This document shows, piece after piece, positions 36,701 through 48,800 of a stretch of 64,000 nt of DNA; position 1 is the stretch's first letter; each line of letters opens with the position of its first letter. The notes beneath the pieces were generated by a model. It had not been told where the DNA came from and did not search any database. It was given only the letters and a program-made list of their open reading frames with translations. This DNA is from Anniella stebbinsi. Its lineage: Eukaryota; Chordata; Lepidosauria; Squamata; Anniellidae. The DNA lies in NCBI GenBank assembly GCA_029215795.1, contig JARDYH010000002.1, positions 20,763,001 through 20,827,000 on the forward strand, given 5' to 3'. The position numbers and the translations under genes are program-made.

Positions 36701-39700
36701 CAGTTGTGCAACCTATTGCACAAGCATAACACATAACTACTTGTGCAGCCACGCTTGTGTAAATGTAACTTTAGTTGGATTCTTCTCTTGTGCATAGTTC
36801 AGAACCTAGTCCAGGAACATTCTGTGAGCGCAAATGATCTGGAGAGTCATTTCCGCTAACAGTATAACATTCTTTGTTATACAGTGTAGTGGGACAAAGA
36901 GCTGTATATGTTCTTTTTTTGTGTAATGACCACGTTTTCCGATATAAACCTATAACAGAAACAAGAGCTGACTTTCTGCTTACTTCCCAGTCTTGTCCTT
37001 CTTCAGGTTTTATTTGTAACTCATACTCAAGTGTCAGCCAACCGGATCTGACGTCACCAAGGGAAGGGGCGTCCCAGTTCAACAACAGATATTCCCCATA
37101 TACTTTTTTCTCAAATTCCAGAGACAGGTTTTCCGGTGGATATGGCTGAACTGAAAAACGAAGGATCAGAGATTCATGCCCTTCAACATCGGAAATGGAG
37201 GCACTCTTTAAACGTCTCACACAAAGGTTCACTTTTTGAGCTTTTCTCCTCCCTCAAACCCACCAGGGCTGGCATCAAGGGTAGGCAGGGCTGGGCATCT
37301 GCCGAGGGCCCACACACCAGCAGAGTCCCACTCACTAACAAGAGCTCCCTGCATCACTGTAACCTGGGGCTGTATCTGGCTGCTTATTAGCTACCAAGCC
37401 ACATGCAAGGTTGTCATATAAAGTAGGCTGACCATATGAAAAGGAGGACAGGGCTCCTGTATCTTTAACAGTTGCATAGAAAAGGGAATTTCAGCAGGTG
37501 TCCTTTGTATGCATGCAGCCCCTGGTTAAATTCCCTCTTCATCTCAACAGTTAAAGCTGCAAGAGCCCTGCCCTCCTGACCAGATACAAAAGAGGGCAGG
37601 GCTCCTGCAGCTTTAACTGTTGCGATAGAGAGGGGATTTCACCAGTTGCTGCATGCATACAAAGGACATCTGCTGAAATTCCCTTTTCAATGCAACTGTT
37701 AAAGATACAGGAGTCCTGTCCTCCTTTTCATTTGGTCACCCTATATAAAGCCCTTATCAACTTGGGACTAGGATACCTAGCAGACCGCCTTCCCTCATAT
37801 ATACCCAAGGTGACACATAAGATCATCAGAGGAGGTCTTGCTGGCCATTCCAAAACGAAAGGAATGTCACGATGAAGAATCTTGATGGCAGACCTTCTCT
37901 GTAGCGGCATCCACCCTCTGGAAAACCCTCCCTTGCGTAGTTTCGGAGGCAAAAAATGTGACAGCGTTTAAACGTCTCCTGAAAAACACACCTTTTCCCC
38001 CAGGCTTTCCCTGGGCTGAATGTAAACTAATCATGCCGCCCCATTTTGCTGCTCCTTGAATTGTTTTTAGGGTAGCTGTTTTAATGTTGTGTTTTTAATA
38101 CTTATTGTGAACCGCTTATGGATTTTATTACATTCAGCAGTATATAAATCCCACAAATAAATAAAATCAATACTAAATAAATTAATAAATCAGAGAGAAC
38201 TGGATCGTATGGGGACTGAAGGCTGGAATTCTTTTTGCCTGGCAATATGGGAAGCCAGGCCCCGCTCTTATGAAAGTGCAGGGCAGCAATGTTTTTGTGG
38301 GTCAGTCCACAGTCGATTGCTGAGGCATGCATGGAAGCCAGGCCAGGCCTGAACAGCATGACCCACCAAACTGAATGATGCTCACCAGCTACATATTCTG
38401 GTGTACCAGATGCTTGGCAAACCCACCCACCAACCCCTATTGCAGTCCCAGGCAAGTAGCAAGAACAGAAGGTACATCAAGACCCACGGCTGGCTACCAT
38501 ACATGGTGCTGCATAAAGCTGCACACAGAACGGCGGGCCAAAGCTCTTAAGAACTTTAGATTATTCTGCCAGAGTTTCCCTGTTTGTAACATGTGCACTG
38601 CATACCTATATTTGCCACATCCACATAAAACGGCTCAGAGATGCTACTCCCCATCTCATTAGTTGTCTTTATGGTAAAATTATAGGTCGTCCAAAGTTTT
38701 GTATGCCGTTTATCAAAATAACAGGAGTTGGGTCCTGCTGTTGTGTAATCTGGGCACTCATGGTATTTCTTTTCTCTGAGAATAATAATAAAAAAAGGAA
38801 ATACAAATCAGACATACTATTGTTATTACTCCTGCTTAAAGATTATTAAGTTAACCCTGTGGAAGAAGCTATGATGCAGAATGGCACCACAGTGAAGCCC
38901 CAGCATCATCTATAACTTCTTACCCCTCCTTGTTATACAGCAGAGTATAATTGATAGGGAGACCTCCGTCAGAACCGGGCTTCCACCAGCAAGCAAAGGT
39001 TTCTTTCTCAGGAGAGCGGCATCTTATTATCTCTGGCTTTCCTGGAAGTAGGCCTGAATAGAAAAATACACATCTACTAAGACAGTATAAAGTAGTGGTG
39101 AGATTTGTCAGACTAGGATTAAAGAGTCTGGGGTTCGAATCACAACTCAGACATGAGGCTTGTTGGGTGGCCCTGGACTCTCTCAGCCTAACCTGCCTCA
39201 CAGGGTTGTTGTGATGATAAAACAGAGGTGAAGGGAAGAGAAGAGCCAAAAAATATTGATCTGAGCATCTTGGAGGAAGGATGGGATAAAAACGTAATAT
39301 TAATTTGGAAGTCATCTGTCCCTAGTCCTCATACTGAAAGCTTGGTTGTTAGTTTACATTAAAAACAACAACAACCATGATACGCCTCAGCTACACATGA
39401 CACAACTACTTTCATGTGTAGTTTTTGACCCTCAACCAACAGCAGTGGGGATGAGGAATGAAAGTTAGAAGGTTGGGGGAAGACTCAGCAATAGAGTGGC
39501 AGGCAAGCACCTCCTCTCGCTTCTTCTCTGCCAAATGGTCCTTCCTCAAAGCTGATTTGCCTATACAAAACAGTCACTGGGAGTTTTATTACATATAGTT
39601 TGTGTAATGTGCAATTTGGACCTCCGTCAATAGGTATTTGTAGTCTGGCATCGAGGGTTAGGTATGGTTGGGCACCTGCCAAGGGCCCACAGCAAAGCAG

Positions 39701-39849
39701 GGGCCCACTGACAAGAGCCTCCTGGAGTCACTCTTCCTCTTCATCATTACAGCCTGCTTCTTCACCCGCCTCTTGCTCTGCCCAGAGAAGGTGGTGCTGA
39801 GAAGGCGGAGCATTACATGCCCCTGCCTACTTGCTCAATGGTTCTCTGC

Positions 39850-39880
<31 letters not shown>

Positions 39881-42800
39881 TAGCAATGATGGGAAAGAGG
39901 AGGAGAAGCAACAGCAGCAGATGACAATGGAGTTTAGATAGGGTGACCCTACGGAAAGGAGGACTGGGCTCCTCTATCTTTAACAGCTGAACAGAAAAGG
40001 GAATTTTAGCAGGTGTCATTTGTATGCATGCAGCCCCTGGTGAAATTCCCTCTTCATCACAATAGTTAAAGCTGCAGCAGCTATACTAGAGTGACCAGAT
40101 ACAAAAGAGGACAGGGCTCCTGCAGCTTTAACTGTTGCGATGAAGAGGGAATTTCACCCAGGTGCTGCATACATACAAACGACACCTGCTGAAAACCCCT
40201 TTTCAATACAACTGTTAAAGATACAAGAGCCCAGTCCTCCTTTCCAGTTGGTCACCCTAGAAAGTAGACTCATTGAGAGAGAGGACCCATTGAGAGTGTC
40301 TTGCCCAAGGGCCCTCAAAAACTGGGAGCCGGCGCTGCTGCACACTTTTCCCACACCAGTTCCTCAGTCCTTTCAAAACGGAAAAAAATAATGAGTGGTT
40401 GACTCACCGTTGCCGAGTTGGATGTAAGCTTCCGGGCTCCATTTGCTCCTTTCTCCGTGGTCCGTGAAAGAGCGAACTTGAACTGTATATTTCACTCCTA
40501 GGCGCAACTGAGACATTTTATATTGTGTTTGCTCTCCCACATAATGAGTCTGGGAAGGAACAGAGACACAACAGAAATGAGGAAGACGGCAGGGCATCTG
40601 GGTTTTCAATAGATGGCATCCAAACAATGCCTCTACAATAGTTAGGAACTTCTGGAGCATTTGGCGCCGCGTCATCACCTCGTCGTTCTAGGTGTCCTAG
40701 TACTTCTCATTATGGAGAGCAGGGTATGCGTAATTGTAAATGAATGACTAAAACCAATATACATTATATCTAAGAGTAAGCCTGCATGACACGTAACTCA
40801 CCAAACCAAGCTCATCTTGTAGCCTACTAAATACTTGGCTCCCTGCTCTCTATTTTTGCAGTCTCAGGCCGGCGGAAAAAACCCTAGGAGATTAATTTAT
40901 CACAGCTGGTGGGATTAGTTTGGCTTTGGGTCCACAAGCTGTGCTGGCCCATTTTAAGAACCAGAACCTAGTCGGCCCCTCTCACTTAAAGAATTGTTTC
41001 TGTGGACATTTTAGACAGGAGAAATGCAAAAGTGCCCCATTTTCTGGCGAACACTCCTTACTATTTCTAGAACGTACATTTGTATCTGTCTCACAGCTGA
41101 GCCAAACAATTTGTTTCTTTTCCCACTGTACAATGAAACGACGTTTCTGAACTTCAGCACCACTGCTGATATTTTATTTGCTCCTACAGGGAGAAATGCC
41201 TATTTACTTGGAGTTCTTAGAAACAGCTACATTTCCCCCTTCGGTGTTCTTGGTCTCATGGACTTTCTTATTTGCTAACGTAACAAATGTATCCTGCGGT
41301 GCTAATTACTCTAAATGGTTCTCTCAATGAAAGGCACACAAGGAGAACTTTTTTGTAATATATTGGGCAGGCTAAAAATATAATAAATAAATCACACACA
41401 AGAAGGGTGCCTCTTTTTCCACAGCCTTCCCTGGGATAAACGTATTAATCATAACTATTTCAAGGCAAATCTTTTTTTTATTCTTTCCACTGTGTTTGGG
41501 TCACCTCCAGTGGGGGCTTGTGGCTCTGATTTTGGTGGGGCTATGAATCCACCCTTGATTTCAGACAGAACGCTAAAGAAGCTATTCAAGGGGCTGAACC
41601 CATTTTGGAGATAGAATCGTCACCTTGGACAGTTCCTTTAGCATTCTGCCTGGTCCTGATTGAAACCCAGAATGGACTCACAGATCTACTGAAATTGGAG
41701 CCACCAGCCTCCGCTGGTCACTTCATTGGGCTGACAGTGAAATCTAGTTCATTTATTTTCTTTGATCCTTCCTAGAAACAGAATGCCATTCAATTCTGTC
41801 TAATTCTTCTTCAGTTACAATCTCCATATTTACTAGGAAAGGGAAGCTGCCTTATACCATGTTAAACAACTTGCCCATCTAGTCCAGTACTATGAATGGC
41901 AACAGCTGTCCAGAATCTTAGGCAGAACTTTCCCCTGTCACCTGCTAGCTGATTTTTTTTTTAAACTAGAGATTCCTGGGATTGAACCTGGGACCTGCAT
42001 ACGAAGCAGGTGTGTTCTGCCACCGCTGAGCTATGGGCACTTCCTCTAAGTATCAATGCACAGGCCACTCACCGGCCATCCCTGGAAATAAGAAGTGACC
42101 TTATACCAGATAGAACCTGGGGCCTTCTGCATGCAACACTTGTGCTCTGTGACTGAGCTATCATCCCTCCCCAACTGCAAGAACATAAGAAAAGCCATGC
42201 TGGAGCAGACCAAGGGTCCATCTAGTCCAGCATTCTGTTCAGACAGTGGGCTACCAGCTGCCTGTGGGAAGCAGACAGACAGGACATGAGTGCAACAGCA
42301 CCATCCCACCCATGTTCCCCAGCAACTGGTGTATCCTGTCTTTGATACTGCAAGTATCAAGACTAGTAGCCACTGATAGCCTTATCCTCCACGAGTAGTC
42401 TTACCTAGGGTGACCGTATGGAAAGGAGGACAGGGCTCCTTTATCTTTAACAGTTGCATAGAAAAGGAAATTTCAGCAGGTGTCATTTGTATGCATGCAG
42501 CACCTGGTGAAATTCCCTCCTCAGCACCATAGTTAAAGCTGCAGGAGTATAGCTAGAGTAACCAGATACAAAAGAGGGCAGGGCTCCTGCAGCTTTAACT
42601 GTTGTGATGAAGAGGGAATTTCACCAGTTGGTGCATACCTACAAATGATACCTGCTGAAATTCCCTTCTCTGTACAACTATTAAAGATACAGGAACCCTG
42701 TCCTCCTTTTCATATGGTCACCCTTTCTTACTCAATAGCATATCCCAGTGAAAGTATGGGACCCATATTTCAGCAAGATCCTCCCTCCTGATAAAGAATA

Positions 42801-45800
42801 ACATAAGAAGAGCCATGGTGGATGAGACCTAAGGCCTATTTAGTCCAGCATTCTGTCCCCACAGCAGCCAATCAGATGCCTACAGGAAGCTCACAACCTG
42901 GGGCTCCATAGGTTGTGCACTCCTGAGCTCTATTGCTTGGTGGCCACTCTCCCAGGTCCCAGGTGGTAGTCTTAACTAGCTCTGTTGCCTGATAATCTTT
43001 TACCATGAGATGCCAGAGACTGAACCTGGGGCCTTCCACAAACAAAATATGTGGCCTGCTACTGTGCTACAGTCCTGCCATGCTATAACCCTGCTATGGC
43101 CCCTCCTTCTCTTATATAGGAATTTTGTTCAAAGATGTCCAATATAAGGTACATTCATTGCACTTGAATAACATTGATTAGTACCTACTATAGCCATCTC
43201 CAACCTGGTGCCTGCCATGCTTCCCCCAGAGTCCTCATGATCAGAGAACAAAGGGGAAGGGCAAGCTCCAGTAGATCCTGGGGAAGGGACAAGCTGCCAA
43301 ATTGAACAGGACCCCTTACTTTCAGGGGACAGGCAAGACCTGGCTGAAGCCCCTTTAACAGAATCTGATGATGATGATGATGGGGATCACGAGGCTCCTC
43401 CACCCCCAGCTGAACGCAGGTTAATGAGAGCCAGGGATCAGCGTCAGCAGCCTGCCAGAGCTCGGAAGCTATGGGACTAATTGCCAGCACCTGGTGTCAG
43501 GAGTTAAAAGGCTCAGAGCAGCCCAGGGAAGATGCTGGACACAATGTGCAGACTTCAGTGTTTGGCCCACGCAGCTCTCCATGCGTCTGCACTCCCTGCT
43601 GAACCAAGACTCCTGGAACCATGACCCCAACTCTGCCTGCATTCAGAAGCCCTGCTCAGTGACTCCAGGACAGCGTCATTTGACTCCGCCGGCATCCCCA
43701 CTAACTGAGGAATCCAGCTGCAGGTTCTCTGGGTCGGCCTCCGCACTTGATAACAATAGCCATAAATCTCCGCTTGTAGCTGGCAAATGCGGACAGTGCC
43801 CTCCAGGTGTGTTGGGTGTACTGGGGAAGGCTGATCTACAACATGTCACTTCCAAAAAAATAAGGGCATGGTAAGAGCACTGACCTTTCTATCCCGTATT
43901 TTTAAAGCTCGTATTAAAGGAAAAAGCTTTAATAAGCCTGCAAAAGCATGCAACTTGCTTACCTCCCATTCTTTCTCTCCTACAAGCTTTAGTCGCAATT
44001 CATAATGATACGTTTGCCAGCTTGTTGCATCATCAGCCAGTGGAGGCGGTGACCATTTTGCCCACAGATAAATTACTCCGTCCAACTGTTTGACCTCCAG
44101 AGATAGATCCATGGGAGAGTCTGGCTGAACTATACGGAAGAAAGTTCAGAAATCAGTATTTTTGTTTCTTTTGTCTCCTTTTAGGATTTTGTAAGTGAAC
44201 TAATAACATAAAATCAAAAGACAACAGGATGATACAAACAGCTGCTCTATAATGAGGTAGACCAATAGTTTATCTAGGCCAGAATTGTCTGTCTTAACTG
44301 GCAGTAACCGAGGTCTTTCCCAGTTCTGTTACTTGGCAGCCTTGTTAGCTGAAAAATTCAGGAACTGAACCCGGGACTTTAAACATATGAAGCACGTGTC
44401 TCCAACACCAAGTCATGGCTTTCACTCAGGAAATCCCTGAGTCCAATTTTAAACTGAACTCATGACTAGCTTGCTTCAACATTGTTGATTGTTCAAATGC
44501 CTTTGGCCTACACTATCTGGGTTTCGACAACATTTGAGAAAATCATGGCGCTGATACATTGCCCAGTCTCCTCTAGGTGTCATTTTACAGGTTATTATGC
44601 AAGGTTATTTATTATTATTTATTATTATATTTATTTGTATCCCGCCTTTTTTCCAATACTGGGACTCAAGGCGGCTTACAAATTAAAACATGTACATTTG
44701 CAACAAATAGATATATACAAAAAATAAAAATGTAATTAAACATAGTACAATTTTAAAATATTTAAAACATTTAAAAACATTTTAAATACAAATAATAATA
44801 AAAAAAATCCAAACTGTAACACATCCACAGAGGTCTCAACTACTCCCCAAAGGCCTGCTGAAACAGAAAAGTTTTAGCCTGCCTCCAAAAGCACACCACG
44901 GAGGGAGCCAGTCTAGCTTCCCTGGGAAGGGAGTTCCAGAGATTGGATTTGCATTTGGTTTTCTGCTCTTACCTAAGTTTTGAAAGTCCACATATTGCAG
45001 ATCAGAGATACTGCTGCCCATGTCATTGGTAGCCTTAACCATGACATTGCATGCTGTCCAAAGTTTGGTGAACCTTTGATCAAAATAACAGGAATTGGGG
45101 CCGGCAGATATGTAATCTGGGCATTCATGGGCCTGTTCCTCTCTGAAATAAAAATGATATTAAAACAATAGTTAACCGAGAGCTGTAAACACACTTATTG
45201 GAACAAATAACCACAAACTTAAATGGTTATTAGTCAATTTAGAGATTCTATGACCCCTTAAATCATGCTCCCCAATCCCTGCTCCTCGTAGCCTTTGAAA
45301 GAGAACTGTACCAGTTACCTCTCTATGCCCAGAAACCTGAGTGTGGAGACGGGGGAAAAGGAGGCAATTCCAAGGGCGGGGAGGGAGGACACTGGGAAAG
45401 TTGGCTTACACAGTCTCTTTTGCTCGCTCCAGCCTCCTTCCCTCCCACTCCAAAGTGCCGTGGCTAGACAAGTGAAACCGCCCATCTAGCAAAAATGCAG
45501 GATGGCCAGAGTATGGAGGCGAGGATTGCCTCTGTGCTCCAGCCCCCATGCATTAGGAAACTCGGCAGCCTTCAACTTCAGAGGCTGCAGATTATCAACA
45601 TAGGATTGCACCCTCAAATGCAATAATTTCAAAAGGATCTATCCAACGTATCTCCTTTAGACACTGGCCCCCACTGGAATAAAGGATAATTTTTCATAGG
45701 CAAATAATATAAGTAGCTTTTATGACCTCCTAACACATTACACTTTTGAGGTGTATACTTAAGGTGCTTTAAGTATATACCTAAAAAGGTAAAGTGTGAA

Positions 45801-48800
45801 TGTAACAAACAAGTGTGTTATATGGATCTGTTTGTTGAGGAGTTGACTGTTGAGTGTTCTCTCAGTGGCAGACTGGATTTGCCTCTATTTAAAGTGTGAA
45901 ATGACCCAGGAAAAAATCTACAACTATTTGGCCAGGTGAAGGCAATATTGAAACCAATAGAAAAGCCAGATAGGAGAATCAGTGAATCTCAATGAAGTTC
46001 TCTGAATTCCATCTTGCCAAGCCTTGTTCCCATTTACTATTCCAATCTTTTTTTTCTTTTCATTTGAACAGGAAAATTGGGCATTTCGGAAACACACTTT
46101 TTGAAAGTGAACACCCAAATGCACACTTTCCCTCCATAAAACTTAAAACATGAAAATTCATATTTTTCAGGAAATGCACTTTTTTAAAAGTGCATATTTT
46201 TTGAATGCAAGCGCAAGGTGAGGGACATGCAAGCTTTCCCCCAAAATGCGCTCGCATTCGTGTTCACATTCAGAGGTGTAAACGGGGCAAATCTGATTCT
46301 AAAATGAAGTAAAACTAAATTCTTGTACATCTCTCATTGTACTTCAATTCAAGCTGAGGTTCCGCAAGGCTCCATCTGAACGGTGGGGCATGTCTACACC
46401 AGCCATTTATCCCAGGTCAGCTTGAGGACGTCCCTGTGCATCCAAATGACGCAGAGCTTATCCCGGGGGCCAACCAGGGACGACCTCTCAGTTGTCCAGG
46501 AATAAATGGCACTGCATTTATCCCAATTTTTGCCGTGGTTCCGGGACAACCTTGAGACCCACAGGCGGTGTGCTGCTCGCTCCCAGGTCCTCCCTCCTCC
46601 CCACAAGTAGCAGGACTGAGCAACTGGGCACGGAGCTGTGTGTGGGGACTCCTTGCCCATCAGGGGGGGAGCATTTTCGCCATCCTAAGGATGGTTGTCG
46701 GTGTGTACTAGCACCGAGTTTTCTGATTTTTTTTTTAAAAACCTCACTGTGCTGGATCGGGGGCCCACAATTGCATGAACATGACTCTTCACTTCCAGGA
46801 CGATGAGCTGGCGTTTAGACGCAGGGGGACGATCCCAGAAGTGGTAAAGCCCGAGATCCTCCCCCCAAAAGTCCTGGAAGGCCTCAAGGTGTAGATGAGG
46901 CTTGGGACTCCTGGAAAAATGTTAACTGAAAACAGGCTTTATCAGCTCTGGGAAAACAGAGGGTAACACTGGAACTTTAATCAAAAACTTCTTGGGCGTG
47001 GGATGAAGGAGATATGATTACTTATTCTTCCACTTTGTAGCTGTGAATACTTTGGACAAGGCATCATCTTCCCCTTCTGAATCTGTGAGAGGAAGAACAA
47101 ACCACACATTTCTCCCCAGATTTTCTTACCCTTCTGTGTTATACAGTAGAGTGTAATTTGTAGGAAGCCCCCCATCGGAATCAGGTTTCCATCGGCAAGT
47201 AAATGTTTCATTTCCTGAGGACCAGCAACTTATTATTGTAGGCTTTCCAGGAGGTGACTGACCTGAGGAATTGCAATAACAAATTCAATGACTGTTACAA
47301 CGGCTCTTTAGCTGACTGGATCAGGGCTTGGGTTGTGGGTTTGAATCGGCTTTCGATGGCAGGGAGGTTCATTGTCTTTTATTTGTACCCCGATTTTTCT
47401 GCAAAAAAGAAACCCCAAATAACTAACATTGAGGCCCAAATATCTAATATGATTGGAGGGTGCTGTTGCACTCGTGTTTCCCATGGGCAGCTGGTTGGCC
47501 ACTCTGTGAGCAGAATGCTGGACTAGATGGAACCATGGTCTGCTCCAGCATGACCCTTCTTGTGTTCTTGCTGCTGGGGATGGATGATAGTTCAGTCACA
47601 GAGCACAGGTGTTGCATGCCGAAGGCCCAGGTTCTATCTGATAGAAAGTCTGACTTTCTAAGGAAGCTCCATACCTTCTAGGAGCGGCCTTCATCACAGG
47701 CATCTGTGATCTCGCATGTTTTTAGAGTACTCTGAAGAATGGGCCATAGAACTATCAATGGCTACCACTCATGATGGCTGTATATTACTTCGGTTATGCC
47801 TTTTGAGTGCCAGTAGCTGAGGAACATGATCAGGAGGGTGCTATTTACATTCATGAAACGTAAAAGGCTTTCAGCATTATATACCCATTTCTGACTTGCA
47901 GAGATGAAAGAGTGGAAGGCAGCAGCACTTGTTAGAACAGATGGAGAGTAAAGAGTGCTGCTGCTGCTACAATAGGATATTATGGTAACAGATGAGCCAC
48001 CTGCATTTTAAGAGCAGCTGCAGAGTTCTTGCTCCAGCTGCCACCCTTCCCTGGTACGATCACATGGTACCCAGAGGACGGTTTACTCAACAGCACCGTC
48101 GTGGCGACATTGGACAGATCCCCACTTTGAACTTGCCCAGCTTTCCCCAACCTGATGCCATCCAGATGTGTTGGACTACAATGCCAATCATTGGCCATTC
48201 TGGCTGAGGATGTTGAGAGTTGTAGTTCAACACATCTGTGGGGGGCAGACATCAGGATCGGATGGAGAAGGCTGATTAAGGCATCAAGTGAAAAACTTGT
48301 AAAACTCTTTCTGCTTTTACATTTTTGATAACGGTAAGTTTGGGTACCTTTTCCTTGCTTCTTTTTGTTTCAACTTCCATTGTTGTTGTTTTTTACTTGT
48401 TTGATTTTATACTACGTGTAATGCTACATTTATTTATTTATTTATTTATTTCTTATATTATATTACATTTGTATACCCCCCATAGCTGAAGCTCTCTGGG
48501 CATACATAAGATTAAAACATTTAAAAACAATATATAAAAATTAAAACTGCAAAAACATTTAAAATCACTATAATAGCTTAAAAACTATAAGCCTAAAAGG
48601 AAAAACCGGACCCAGGCTTATCAGATATTGCTAAATGCCTGAGAGAAGAGGAAAGTCTTAACCTGGTGCCGAAAAGATAATAATGTTGGAGCCAGGCAGG
48701 CCTCATCGGGGAGATCGTCCCACAATTGGGGGACCACCACAAATAAGGCCCTCTCCCTTGTTGGGAAAGAGACTCTCTTCAACTATTAATCCTGTGAAGT

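Noticed and set aside
43494..43874. 126-codon plus-strand open frame in PRLR intron 4
   Set aside because: Lies antisense in an intron, no recognisable domain, flanked by repeat-like sequence.
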